A stretch of 18,713 bases of DNA from Methanobacteriota archaeon (GTDB lineage: Archaea > Thermoplasmatota > Poseidoniia > Poseidoniales > Poseidoniaceae). The DNA lies in assembly GCA_018662715.1 (NCBI GenBank), contig JABJFP010000138.1:1-18713 (forward strand), read 5' to 3'. Below are positions 1-9,900 of the stretch, one piece after another; position 1 is the stretch's first letter; each line of letters starts with the position of its first letter. A program made the translations under genes and the position numbers. Under the pieces are notes generated by a model. That model ran no database searches, was not told the origin of the DNA, and saw only the letters and a program-made list of their open reading frames with translations.

Positions 1-118
1 AGAATTTCCAGATACAGGTAGAGACCACGGCTTGGGACAAGAGGCATGTTGTGTGTTTAGACCTCTTCTCTTTCAAACTTCGGTCGCTTTTCAATGAGCC
101 CAATGAGGCACTGAATTT

Positions 119-143
119 ATTTGTAATGCACATAATTACAAAT
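119..143. promoter_or_regulatory. Perfect inverted repeat, candidate operator of the ribbon-helix-helix gene
   Basis: ATTTGTAAT at 119-127 is matched exactly by its reverse complement ATTACAAAT at 135-143, with a 7-bp spacer. The arm centres are 16 bp apart, about one and a half helical turns. It lies 64 bp upstream of the regulator start at 207 and just upstream of the TATA-like element at 162-169. RHH repressors commonly bind inverted or tandem repeats in their own promoters, so autoregulation is the natural reading, but this is inference from position and symmetry. Confidence 0.5.
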
Positions 144-161
144 CGTCATCATATAGTTACG

Positions 162-169
162 CTTATATG
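162..169 (+). promoter_or_regulatory. TATA-like element for the RHH gene
   Basis: CTTATATG lies in an AT-rich stretch (about 110-170) inside an otherwise mixed-composition region. An archaeal start about 25 bp downstream would fall near 190, leaving a short leader that still holds a Shine-Dalgarno sequence (GGAGG, about 196-200) before the ATG at 207. Confidence 0.35.
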
Positions 170-206
170 CCGGGGACACTTGTCTACAGATAACGGAGGA
201 ACCAAG

Positions 207-581
207 ATGAGCCAACCAACCACGGCAGTATCACTCAGAATCACTGAGGAAGATCTTGCTTTGCTTGATGCCCAGGTAGGCCTCAAGGGTTCCCGAAACC
301 GTTCGGATGTTGTCCGAATGGCCATCCAAGAATACCTTCACAACCGTCCGCTTTTGCAGGACATGGATTCCGTGCGAATCCCACTGGGACGGCATGACCA
401 ACAGCAACTTGGAAAACTCTACGAATTGCTAGGAGTCACTCCTGAAATCGCAGCCCAAGAAGGGATTAAACTCTACATCGCCAAAGCAACAGCTTCTTTG
501 GCGCCGATCAATAACACACTCGATGCAGTTCTGGAGGCGTCCAGAGCAGCAACGATACGACGCAGTGAATACCAAGAATAA
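207..581 (+). CDS. Ribbon-helix-helix (CopG/MetJ-like) transcriptional regulator
   Basis: This 124-residue protein is a predicted DNA-binding regulator. Residues 6-46 form a textbook RHH domain: a short basic strand (TAVSLRIT), helix A (EEDLALLDAQVG) and, after the SRNRSD turn, helix B (VVRMAIQEYL). Residues 54-93 look like a second, degenerate copy (VRIPLG strand, QQLGKLYELLG helix, VTPEIAAQEGIKLYI helix), so one chain may carry two RHH modules. The frame stays open to the left edge, but the ATG at 207 is chosen because GGAGG sits 7-8 bases before it and the RHH fold begins directly after it. A perfect inverted repeat lies upstream, suggesting autoregulation. No toxin-like gene follows clearly, so antitoxin function is not supported. 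The RHH class is confident; the target is unknown. Confidence 0.85.
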   Translation: MSQPTTAVSLRITEEDLALLDAQVGLKGSRNRSDVVRMAIQEYLHNRPLLQDMDSVRIPLGRHDQQQLGKLYELLGVTPEIAAQEGIKLYIAKATASLAPINNTLDAVLEASRAATIRRSEYQE

Positions 582-606
582 ATGGTGAGAGAGCGGAGGG
601 GATGGG

Positions 607-807
607 ATGATTTGGCAAAACTCAGGATACAACCTAAGTGGAGCCACCCTTATGGCCAAGCAAGTTCGGTCAAACTTGCATGGTTTTGCCTCACTGTGTC
701 AGCGTGCCCGTCATGCACGTCTTGGCCCTGGTTACCCCAACCAAAACCCCACAACCCCCCCCTTGGATGACGGCCAGGGGGACTCTGATTCCACTCCAGC
801 TTGCTGA
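607..807 (+). CDS. Doubtful small ORF downstream of the RHH gene
   Basis: This 66-codon frame begins with an ATG preceded by GGAGGGG (about 595-601) at 5-nt spacing, 25 bp after the RHH stop codon, so it could be a second cistron. The product would be a basic N-terminal half followed by a Pro/Asp/Gly-rich tail ending in Cys, with no recognised domain or membrane segment. Several other frames are open across the same stretch, as expected of random C-rich sequence. I rate it as more likely non-coding than coding. The strong ribosome-binding sequence is the only positive evidence. Confidence 0.2.
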   Translation: MIWQNSGYNLSGATLMAKQVRSNLHGFASLCQRARHARLGPGYPNQNPTTPPLDDGQGDSDSTPAC

Positions 808-820
808 GTTGGTGGTTCCC

Positions 821-847
821 GTGCCCAGCCCCCACATATCTGGGCAC
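821..847. repeat. Perfect 8-bp inverted repeat (hairpin) upstream of the helicase gene
   Basis: GTGCCCAG (821-828) and CTGGGCAC (840-847) are exact reverse complements with an 11-nt loop, ending 64 bp before the helicase ATG. The stem is GC-rich but no T-run follows on either side. An operator, an mRNA leader hairpin or chance all remain possible. Confidence 0.3.
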
Positions 848-911
848 ATCGATTTGAAACCAGCGTAAGCCATCTTCCGCAATCCCAATCCTTTAGGAGG
901 GTCGTCGGCGC

Positions 912-3029
912 ATGAGCGATATGAACGACAAGAATGTGGTGATTCAACCACCGCAATTCCCGTTCCTTGCCCACTCTCAACCTCGACCTGGGCAACTTGA
1001 AATGATTCAAGACTCAATCAAAGCTCTCGAACTGGGTGGCTACCATCTTGCCGCGGCTCCAACTGGAATTGGTAAAACCGCAGCATCCCTGGCTGCTGCT
1101 CTTCAAGTTGCGAGCCAACAACCTCAGCGGAAAACAATTTTCTTCCTTACATCCCGCCAAACCCAGCATCGTATCGTTGTTGACACCGTTCGTAAAATCA
1201 ACCAACAACGAGAAGGCATGGCTCCGATTAGACTCGTAGACATGGTCGGTCAAGCCGGCATGTGCGTTCAAGAATTTGCCAAAGAATCATCCGTTGTGTT
1301 TTCCCTCATGTGTAGCCAAGCACGCAAATCAAGGTCCTGCCGACCATGGATCACAAGTGCGCCTGGGCTCAAGGAACGAATTCTTGAATCACCGCTTCAC
1401 GTTGATGAACTCGTATCGCTTACTCGAACCCACACCGTCAACGGAGAAGTTACCCAAGCATGCCCTTGGAAAGTTGCCCGTGAAGCCGTGAATGGTGCTG
1501 ATGTATTTGTCGGAGATTACAATCACCTCTTTGATGAAGGCGTTCGTGACTCTAGCCTGAAGGCCATGGACCTGTCCCTGGAGGACATCATTATCGTTGT
1601 TGATGAAGCACATAACTTGCCCGACCGCATCCGGCTTACGCTTGAAAAGCGACTTACTCAGACGATGATTCGGAACACGTTTGCTGAATTGGAAGAGTAT
1701 GTTGGTACGCTTCAGCGATCCATGAACATGCCCGGAGGAGAGATGTTGGCAGCAACCCACGACTTAGCATACTGGGCTTTTGAGGTCATTCGCACGTCAA
1801 GAAAGAGTTTTGCGGACTTTTTCAGCCGTCTTCGTTCATCACTTACAGGAGATAAAGAAGAATGTGAAGTTCAAGTTGACACGCTTCTCCAGGTATTCCA
1901 TCGTGCCTGTGATGAAGTTGACGGGATTGTTGGACAAAAGAATTTGAACTCACCTCCTGTTCAACAAAGCAAGCACGGCGTAGACCCAGCCGTCCGAATC
2001 CATCAACTACGAGACATTCTTTCAGCAGTTGATGTGGACATGGATGCAGGAGACGATGGGAATCCAATGGAGCCGAATGCTCATCGAGTTGCTCAGATTC
2101 TTGATTGTCTCATTCGCTTTGGCTCCACAACTGCAATGACAATGGTGTACGATACTAAAGGAAAAGATGGCCGAATCACAACCCATCTGCTCGACCCAGG
2201 ACTTGTCTCAAAACCCGTAATCACCGGCTCTGCCGGGGCCGTATTGATGTCAGGTACACTGTATCCGCCCACAATGTATGCCAACATCTTGGCACTACCA
2301 ACAGCCAAAACAACTGCTGTGGCATACCCATCACCTTTCGCCGCCATGCGTCGCCCTGTACTCGTCGCCTCTGACGTGACGACAAAATACACTGAACGAA
2401 CGCCACAAAATACGGATTTGATGCGACAACACATTCAATCACTTATTGATACGACACCTGGAAACGTAGCCGTATTTGCCCCGTCATATGCACTGCTCAA
2501 TTCCATTGTTGCTGAGGCCCATTTCTCGGGGGTTCGAATGATGGTTGAAGACCGGAATTGGACCAAGCAAGATTTGGACCAAGTGGTAGAAACTCTCCTT
2601 GAAGAGAAGAAATCCGGCCGGCGTATTCTGTTGGCAGGAGTGTTCAATGCGCGCCTTTCCGAAGGTGTTGACTATCACAGTGGCGCATTGGATGCTGTTG
2701 CTTGTATTGGCATTCCAAATTCACCACCTTCTGTTCTTTCTTCAGCGCTAAAGGCCCATGCCGAAGAGCGTTTTGGAAGGAATCTTGCATGGAGGTACAC
2801 CGTATCCCAGCCAGCCATCAATTCAATCCTGCAAGCGATGGGGCGCCCAATTCGTTCTATTGGAGATAGAGCCCTCATCGTGCTTCTGGACCGAAGAGTT
2901 ACAGAACGAACCTACGCCTCATGTTTCCCGGAAGATCTCAGAATGAACGAATCGAGTAGCCCGGAATCAACCGGACATTTTGCACGTAGATTTTTCTCAA
3001 AAATACATCCGGATTCCACCTTGGAATGA
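912..3029 (+). CDS. XPD/Rad3-family ATP-dependent DNA helicase with Fe-S cysteines
   Basis: This 705-residue SF2 helicase is predicted to unwind DNA 5' to 3' in repair or transcription-associated processes. It has a Q-motif-like RPGQLEMI at 25-32, Walker A APTGIGKT at 49-56 and the DEAH box at 231-234. Motif III MSGTL is at 446-450, motif V EGVDY at 584-588, and motif VI QAMGRPIRS at 641-649. Cys118, Cys134, Cys143 and Cys184 lie between Walker A and DEAH, where the 4Fe-4S domain of XPD sits. About 200 residues between DEAH and motif III fit the Arch domain. The ATG at 912 has an AGGAGGG sequence about 10 bases before it. The Cys spacing (16, 9, 41) differs in detail from characterised archaeal XPD, and a DinG-like relative is the main alternative. 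Archaeal XPD is not proven to act in a eukaryote-type repair pathway, so the exact role is left open. Confidence 0.92.
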   Translation: MSDMNDKNVVIQPPQFPFLAHSQPRPGQLEMIQDSIKALELGGYHLAAAPTGIGKTAASLAAALQVASQQPQRKTIFFLTSRQTQHRIVVDTVRKINQQREGMAPIRLVDMVGQAGMCVQEFAKESSVVFSLMCSQARKSRSCRPWITSAPGLKERILESPLHVDELVSLTRTHTVNGEVTQACPWKVAREAVNGADVFVGDYNHLFDEGVRDSSLKAMDLSLEDIIIVVDEAHNLPDRIRLTLEKRLTQTMIRNTFAELEEYVGTLQRSMNMPGGEMLAATHDLAYWAFEVIRTSRKSFADFFSRLRSSLTGDKEECEVQVDTLLQVFHRACDEVDGIVGQKNLNSPPVQQSKHGVDPAVRIHQLRDILSAVDVDMDAGDDGNPMEPNAHRVAQILDCLIRFGSTTAMTMVYDTKGKDGRITTHLLDPGLVSKPVITGSAGAVLMSGTLYPPTMYANILALPTAKTTAVAYPSPFAAMRRPVLVASDVTTKYTERTPQNTDLMRQHIQSLIDTTPGNVAVFAPSYALLNSIVAEAHFSGVRMMVEDRNWTKQDLDQVVETLLEEKKSGRRILLAGVFNARLSEGVDYHSGALDAVACIGIPNSPPSVLSSALKAHAEERFGRNLAWRYTVSQPAINSILQAMGRPIRSIGDRALIVLLDRRVTERTYASCFPEDLRMNESSSPESTGHFARRFFSKIHPDSTLE

Positions 3030-3053
3030 AAGAAGGTCCTACCGAAGGTTCAT

Positions 3054-3551
3054 GTGGGCTCGTCGTATCCAAACCTCATGGACGAATGGTCACCTCTCGC
3101 AATTGAGCAATCACCAAGTACGACGAATCATCACTCGGATGGGCCAAGTTTGGACGGCTTCTCACCGGATGCATCCATGCTCCAAGCCCAATTTGAAACG
3201 GAGTCAACTCATCTGAGTGAGGTTCGCCAACTTCACACTGAAGTATTGGTGACTGCAGGTATGCTTCCTGAAACATCACTCGCTGAAGCAGAACCAGAAC
3301 GTGCACTTTCTTGGGTGGTTGAATCCATTAATGGAAGAATGAACCCTGACGGCCTTACCATTCCAATGCTAGGGACCACCTACGATGATCTCCACCTACG
3401 ATTCAAGACCATCAATGACCAAACTGTGGTTCAACTGCAGGTAGATGATGGAGACCTTCCCCCGTTGGTCAAGGAAATTCCACTTCCCAAGGAAGCTTCA
3501 TCAAACCTTACTGCTGAATTCAGCAACGGTCGCCTTCATCTTCGCTGGTAA
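3054..3551 (+). CDS. Small acidic protein with Hsp20-like C-terminus
   Basis: This 165-residue protein starts 24 bp after the helicase stop and in the same frame, so the two are probably co-transcribed. The frame-opening start is GTG at 3054, preceded by GAAGGT (about 3044-3049); ATG at 3078 is an alternative. The first 45 residues are Ser/Pro/His-rich and look disordered, and residues 50-100 look helical. From about residue 105 the sequence is beta-like and ends with a pattern resembling the last strands of the alpha-crystallin domain (EIPLPKEASSN, then AEFSNGRLHLRW, compare LP..v...A...NGvL.i). No membrane segment or signal peptide is seen. A link to Hsp20 or a related CS-like fold is inferred from this short pattern only. 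The stop codon is 3 bp from the convergent stop of the giant surface gene. Confidence 0.7.
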   Translation: MGSSYPNLMDEWSPLAIEQSPSTTNHHSDGPSLDGFSPDASMLQAQFETESTHLSEVRQLHTEVLVTAGMLPETSLAEAEPERALSWVVESINGRMNPDGLTIPMLGTTYDDLHLRFKTINDQTVVQLQVDDGDLPPLVKEIPLPKEASSNLTAEFSNGRLHLRW

Positions 3552-3554
3552 CCA

Positions 3555-3950
3555 TCAGCGCTGAGGGAACTTCTGAATCTGTTCGATTTCAGTTCCCATT
3601 CGTGTCAATGATTGGACTGCAACTTCTTGATGCTGACTTCCCATTTCTTCACGACTGTAACGAGCCATTTCGAACGTATTGTCCAGTGCAGTAAGGGCAT
3701 CATCAGAGACTCCATGCAAAGCCTGACGGATGGCAAATTCAAACTCACGAACGGTTTCGAAATCTCTTCGCAAGAATCCACGTTGTTGGAGGATTCCACA
3801 GAGGTCTTGGTAACAGGTAAAGATGGATTCACGAACCGCATCACCTGCTGCAAGTAATTCAGCGGTGTATGCAAAGACCTCGGCAGCGTCCTTCAACAGA
3901 TCATCAGAAGCAACCTTGCGTCGGTAGAGAACTACGCCTCCAGCGATGAG
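3555..3950 (-). other. Region encoding the membrane-proximal basic stop and DUF4129-like cytoplasmic domain of the giant protein
   Basis: After the helix ending GGVVLYRRK, the last 117 residues are helical and charged, with no sequons. They contain an ESIFTCYQDLCGILQQRG helix, a TVREFEFAIRQAL segment and LDNTFEMARYSREEM. This layout (helix with a Y at the turn, a T-x-x-E/F-type middle, then an 'arYs' end) matches DUF4129, a domain usually found at the C-terminus of transglutaminase-like membrane proteins of the TgpA kind. The match is by eye but is strengthened by the transglutaminase-like domain in the same chain. Confidence 0.6.
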
Positions 3951-6900
3951 GGCTCCGAGTAGTAGAACCAAGACATAAGCCCACGGAGATACTGGGGATT
4001 CTTCCACAGCGTAGGAATATTTCAACTCAAATCCTTCACTGCGTTGAGCCTCAAAGTCTTGTGTGCTTTGGCTGGAAATACGTGGGTCATTGATGACGAT
4101 ATCCAAGGTGACTTCGCCCCAGAAGGAATAGTCGCCGTATGGTGGGTCGGCAGGGAAGTCAAAGATGACTTCGCCCGAGTTATCCGTCTGACGCTGTTGG
4201 GATGCAATTTGACTGTTGTTTTCATCGTAAAGATAGACTACAACATTGATGCCAGGGATTCCATTCTTGGTATCCATTGCAGTGATGAGAACTTCGATGT
4301 CAATTTCTTCTTGAACGCCCTCTACAATTTCTCCAACGGTAGGAACAATGTTTGCATTGACTTGTACGAAGACAGCCTTGCTTACCGTTCCTGGATTAAG
4401 ATAGTTTGAATCGTTACGAGCAGAGTCAACTGCAAAGTATTGCGATCCAACGTCGAGCCAATAAGGTGCGGTTGCTGTCATGGAGAAGTTTCCGTTTGCC
4501 CATGTGACGAGCGCCGTTGGGAAACATTGAGCACCTTCTCGACCACTTGCACATTCTGAGCCGTTACCGATGGTCAAGAGGAGGTCTTCGAAGACTTCTC
4601 CTTCACCGCCAACTTCCTGGATTGAACCCGTGTAGACAATTGGCGCAAACACATCATCAGACCTTGTCACAATCGATGACGAGGTGGGGTCAAGGGTAAT
4701 GATAACATCAGACCAAACCAAAAGGTTGCTATTGGCTGAAGCAGCGAGATGTGCTTGTGTACCTTCGAAACTAACAGTCAGTGAGTGCGTTCCACGTGAG
4801 AGGTCCATTGTAGCAGGAATAGATGCTGACCAAATTCCATCAGCTCCGGTCACGGTTGAGAACAACGGAACTCCGTCCATTGAGATGTCAACCATCATTC
4901 CAACCAAGCCGTCACGATCCACAGTGTCATAGTCATACAGACGACCGGTGACTTCCCACGAATCTCCACGAGTTGCATCAATGCCGTCATCAAACAGGAG
5001 AGTGACCCACGACCGGTGAGAAAGGAAGAAGGTCACGTTTCCGGAACCTGAACGGTAGTATCCTTGTGAGGCAACATCGGCTTCGAGGGTGTGGTTACCA
5101 AACGAAAAGATGTCTGGAACCAACCAGTCAAAGGTAAACGCACCGTTTTCATCCGTGGTGAGTGAGGTGATGACAATACCTTCTACAATCAACTGAACTT
5201 CATGATCAGCGATTCCAAGGAGCTGGTTATCAACAACAGTTCCGCTCACCGTTACCGTTTCGTTAACGGCAACTGGAGAGGACATATCGACAGTAACAAG
5301 AACCGGACTGAAGATTTCCCAAACACCTGTGGCACTGCTTGGAAGGTAAGCCACTGTTCCTGTGAAACGAATTTCAACAGAGAGGGGGCCAAGTTGGGCC
5401 TCCGCTGGAACAGGGTGAACTGCGACGAAGTAACCGTTTTCGTCGGTCGTGGTGTTCGTCAACCATTGTCCATCCAGCCAAATTCCAATCGTCAAATTCG
5501 GCAGGCTGTTGTCGACAAGGTCAACGAGTTGACCTTCAAGGGTCATGGTTGATTCACGGTCTGCTTGGCCGGTTGGGGTCAAGAAGATGATCTCAGTAGG
5601 GACGCTAACATTGAACCCAACTGTTCCTGAACTGGGCATGTAATATTCTGGATTGATGATGTCACCGTAACCAACAGGGTCTACCCAATCACGACCGCCA
5701 CGGAATTCAACTCCAATCACGTGAGGCCCTGCCGAAATATCATCGGGCAGCGTGTAGCCAAGGGTGTAGGAACCGTCGGTAGCATTGGTCTCAATGCTCG
5801 CCACTGGGACACCGTCAATCGTGAGGTGAACAACCGCAGTAGCGGGCGCACCTGCATCCATGAGAGGCATTCCTAAGTCATCAAGGAGCGTTCCATTGAC
5901 CGTCAATGAATCACCAGCAGTAAGGACAGTTGGAGCATCGACGATTGTGAGGTTGGTTGCTGCTAACACCACAAAGAGAGTTGTGCCGTTTGAACCAAGG
6001 ATTCCAGTCGTACCTGAGATTCCGACATAGGATGCACGGATGTCTGCTGGTCCAGCTGTTGAGTCATAGGGTACGAGAAGTGTCCCGAATGCAGTGCCGT
6101 TAGGCGCTGTAACGAATACTCCGCTCACATTGGTTCCTGGTAGAGTCACTGTTACGGATTGATTGTCTATTGCATCGCCTTGATTGTCACGCAAAAGAAG
6201 TTGGAAGGATACATTGGTTCCACGATCTGTACGGTCGTTCAACGAAGGCTGACCGATTCCGTCAAGGCTTGGTATGATGAAATCAAGCGTTGAGAATCCT
6301 CTTGAATCAAAGGTTGTGTTGTTGTCTGAACCCACGTAATAATTGACATTCGGTAGGTAGGTTGCTTCCATCACATGCGTTCCTGCAGCAAAGGTTTCCG
6401 TAAGGCGTAGGGTTGCGTTCCAGTATCCACCAACACCAATGGCTCCTCCAGTCACGGTAAATCCTGTTGGAACTCCGTCAATTGAAAAGAGGACGTTCGC
6501 ATTTGGAAGAGTGATATTATCCCGTTGAGTTAGTCCTGAGCCGTTATCGGATGTGACCCGGCCAGAGATATTGAATTCATCTCCGGCAACCGGATTGTCC
6601 GAAATGGCATCAACGACCATGAAGGTCAACGAACGAACGGTAATGGTAGTGAGGTTTGCCGAGGTTGAAAGGAGGTCAGATGAACCGTTGTAGACCATTT
6701 GAACGACGATGAGTCCCAAGGGGTGGTCGTAAGGTATCGTATACGAGAAGTTCGCAAAGCCTTCTCCGTCAGTTGTAGTAGATGTCAACCAAGTTTCATG
6801 GAATTCAAGACCAACGTCATAGCCTGCCAGAGGGGCAAAGAGGTCCGAAGCCTCAACAAGTTTTGCTGACATGTTGATTGTATTTCCACGGTTAATCACC

Positions 6901-9900
6901 ACCGGGTTAAGCGGAACCAAATTCTCTAAACGGGATACGCCCATGACCTGAATCGGTGTTTGAGCTGTTGCGGTCAGATAGAACGGTGAAGATTCGTTGA
7001 CTACGGAGATGACGAGTGTATGAGGGCCGCGTTGAGTTCCGTTGTTGGCTGTGTCGGTTGGAACGCTCATGTTGAAACTGCCGTTCGTGGTAGTGGAAAA
7101 CCCGTTGAGAAGGAGTTCATCTGGATACTCAAGCCAGAAAACATTGAGTCGGACTGGTGAGATCAACGGTCGTGAACTGTTTTCTGCATCAAGCACCTGT
7201 CCAACCACATTGAACGGTGTACCCGCAGTGATGGTGGTTGGAACATTGTTGAATTGGATATCACTCGTAACTTGAATGGTGATGTTGAGCAGCGTGGAGT
7301 TACCAAGATATCGAGTATTACCAGCGGTCAATGATGAACTGATATCATCCTGAACGATGACCAATAAATCGTAGTATCCCGGAGCAATACCCGATGGTGT
7401 GAAGCTGAAGGTTGCGTTACCATCAGCATCAGAGGAAACGGTTCCCAAGGAGGTGTTTGTAACGCCGTAGTCCCAAATGTAATCCACTGAAGCCCCAGTG
7501 ATGTTTGAACCGTCCGCGAGATCGGTAATCTTAGTAACGAAATCAACGGTATTGTTCATTTCAACGATGTAGTTTTGCCGTTCAGCCGTGACAACGACTT
7601 CTGATTCGATTCCTCCAAGAGTTGAGACCAGTGTTGGTGGACTCGGTGGTAGGCTGGTATCGAGATAAGAATAGTAAGCACCTCCAATTGGTGCCTGAGA
7701 TTCAAAGTCAAACTCTACCACAAAGTCGTAAACTCCCGAAGCGATGGTGGTTGGCATGGTGAATGGGATGTTGAAGGCTCCTGTGGAATTGTTCAGCGAA
7801 GATGTAGCGATGTCAACAGGTCCGTCTTCGAGGTTAATAGTGACGCGAATCTGGGTTCCATTGTTGAGAACTGGGGTATTGTAGAACGCATCGAAGATGT
7901 CACCGAACAAGAAGGTGGAGTTACCAATATGAGTCCAATCCTGCCCGATTGAAAGGTTGTATCCTATTTCAGCCTGCACCCGTATGCTTCCGTTACCGAT
8001 GGATGGCTGGTAATAATCTGATCCGTTGAACGATATGTCAATCGGATAGTCCCCTGCACGGAGGTCGGCGGCAAGTGGCCAAGAGAACTCAACTATGTCG
8101 CCACCTGGGTCGGTGGTGGTATTGTACCACGTTCCATTGAATGAGAAATCATAGTCCCCCAAAAGAACGAGATCTTGTACAAACCCTCGGTGGTCTCTAA
8201 TAGAGATCTCAACAGTACCGTCAAAGCCTCGCATCTGAGCAGATTCAGCAACTTGGAATCCAAGGAAACCTCGCAAGAAGTAGGGCACACTGGTGCTTAC
8301 ATCGGCATCATCCGTTGCGGGAAGGGTTGCTGGGAAGAAGCGAAGACGCACTTCTAGTTCACCTGAACCAACCATTGTTGAAGAGGGGAGGAAATGTTGG
8401 ACAGAGAAGGTACCCGTAACGCTTACGTTGAAGACTTGGAACCAAACATCACCACTGTTGTTGCCTCGAATAGCAAGTTGCAGATTTCCAGTCAATGGCA
8501 CAGGTGATGCACCTACTGCAACCGCAGAGCCGTTCACCCAAATGTCATCTTCGAGAAGGAGGATGCTGTTGTTGGCTAATGGACCCTCAATAACAGCGGT
8601 TAGATTTGGTGCATCCGTCACATTGAGAACGATGGAGGTTGTTGTAGGATTGAGGTGGAATGCCTCAAGCGGGATACCTGTGACGGAGGTATCCTGCCAG
8701 CCTGAATATCCAAGCGTAGCAGAGAGATTTCCTTTGGTTTCAAATTCGCTTAAATTCAAGGTGAAGGTGAACGCTCCGGCACTATCAACAAGTCCGGTCA
8801 GATTCTGAGCACCGTCAACAGAAGAGGTATATGTCATCCAAACAGTTTGATTTGGAAGTTGGAAGAAGACATTGAGTGGTTGGTTCTCAAACTCAAGCAA
8901 CCCCTCGATGACCGTAGTTGCGCCTGCTCCAGCAACCGGAGCGTTGATGACTGCAGGAGCCGTATGGAATAGGGTTGAATTCTCTGTCACGTTAACATAA
9001 CCATCGTATATTGCCCCTCCATTTGGAACATAACCAAACTGCCGGTATTCTACGACGATATTGTGCATACCCGGTGCCGAAGGAGCATCTGGGGCACCTG
9101 AGAAATTGAAACTTCCATTTGCATCGGTTCGGAACTCCCCGATTAGGCGATCCATTGAACCGCCTGGACCTGGAACAAGGTTTGCCTCGGATACTGGGAC
9201 AAGATAGGCAAAGACAGGGACCTCCGAAGCGGGAGTTCCGTTCTCTGCATAGCGGAGTTGCCCTGTTACATTGATGTCTTGAGTACTGTCACGAGTCCAA
9301 GTCAAGGTGGAAATGGTTTGGTTCACAACTTCCATTTCTTCTGCTGGTGGGCAGGGGTCAAAGGGAACCCAGCCTAGGTCTGTGTTTCCGTTTGCACTGT
9401 TTTGTTGAAGTCGGACTTCGGACCAAGTAGTGGCGTCGGTGGCATAGACTGCATAGCCTTCTCCCGTCCACGTACCTCCAGCATAACCAGTCACTTGACG
9501 TGCTGGTAGACCGGCAAGGCGAGCCATGGTCACGAATAAAGTGTTGAATTCACGGCAAGAGCCTTCTTTTCTTGTTTCAAGAATATTCAGGGTCGTGTCG
9601 AGAATGGAGGGAGTTCCTGAACCGTTGTAATTACGCTTGAATTCAGTTGTAGCATTCCCGTTGGTAAGGAACTCTTCAAGCGATGCTGCAACGCTGTAGG
9701 CATCCGTCGCTCCTGAATCTGTAACGACGCCATTTGTAACGTTGAAGACATAGGAGTGGACATCGTTTGAATTGGTAAAGATTTCATCGGTTATGAGTTC
9801 GTACGGGAAGCCTTGGCCAGGTACTGTTGTTGATGCTAGAGTCGCCCAATCGAAGTAATACTCTGGTTGCTGGAACCAAAGTTCGTTGATGGGGCCTTGG

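Larger units (their letters stand above)
582..911. other. 330-bp intergenic stretch, largely unexplained
   Basis: No recognisable gene lies here. It contains a doubtful 66-codon ORF (607-807) with a good ribosome-binding sequence, a C-rich patch around 747-766, an 8-bp perfect hairpin at 821-847, and the Shine-Dalgarno sequence of the helicase gene (AGGAGGG, about 895-901). A terminator for the regulator and a promoter for the helicase must lie somewhere here, but neither is clear by eye. Confidence 0.5.

Noticed and set aside
1..206. Open frame upstream of 207 extending the RHH protein, and an ATG at 47 on the minus strand opening toward the left edge (MPLVPSRG...)
   Set aside because: The RHH fold and Shine-Dalgarno sequence place the start at 207. 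The minus-strand frame has only about 15 visible codons and no clear promoter, so it cannot be supported.
747..770. C-rich runs before the helicase gene as a possible CRISPR or repeat element
   Set aside because: There is no repeated unit with spacers, only simple C-rich composition.
4044..4409. 121-codon plus-strand frame antisense to the giant gene
   Set aside because: No Shine-Dalgarno sequence, domain or promoter; explained by the codon bias of the opposite strand.
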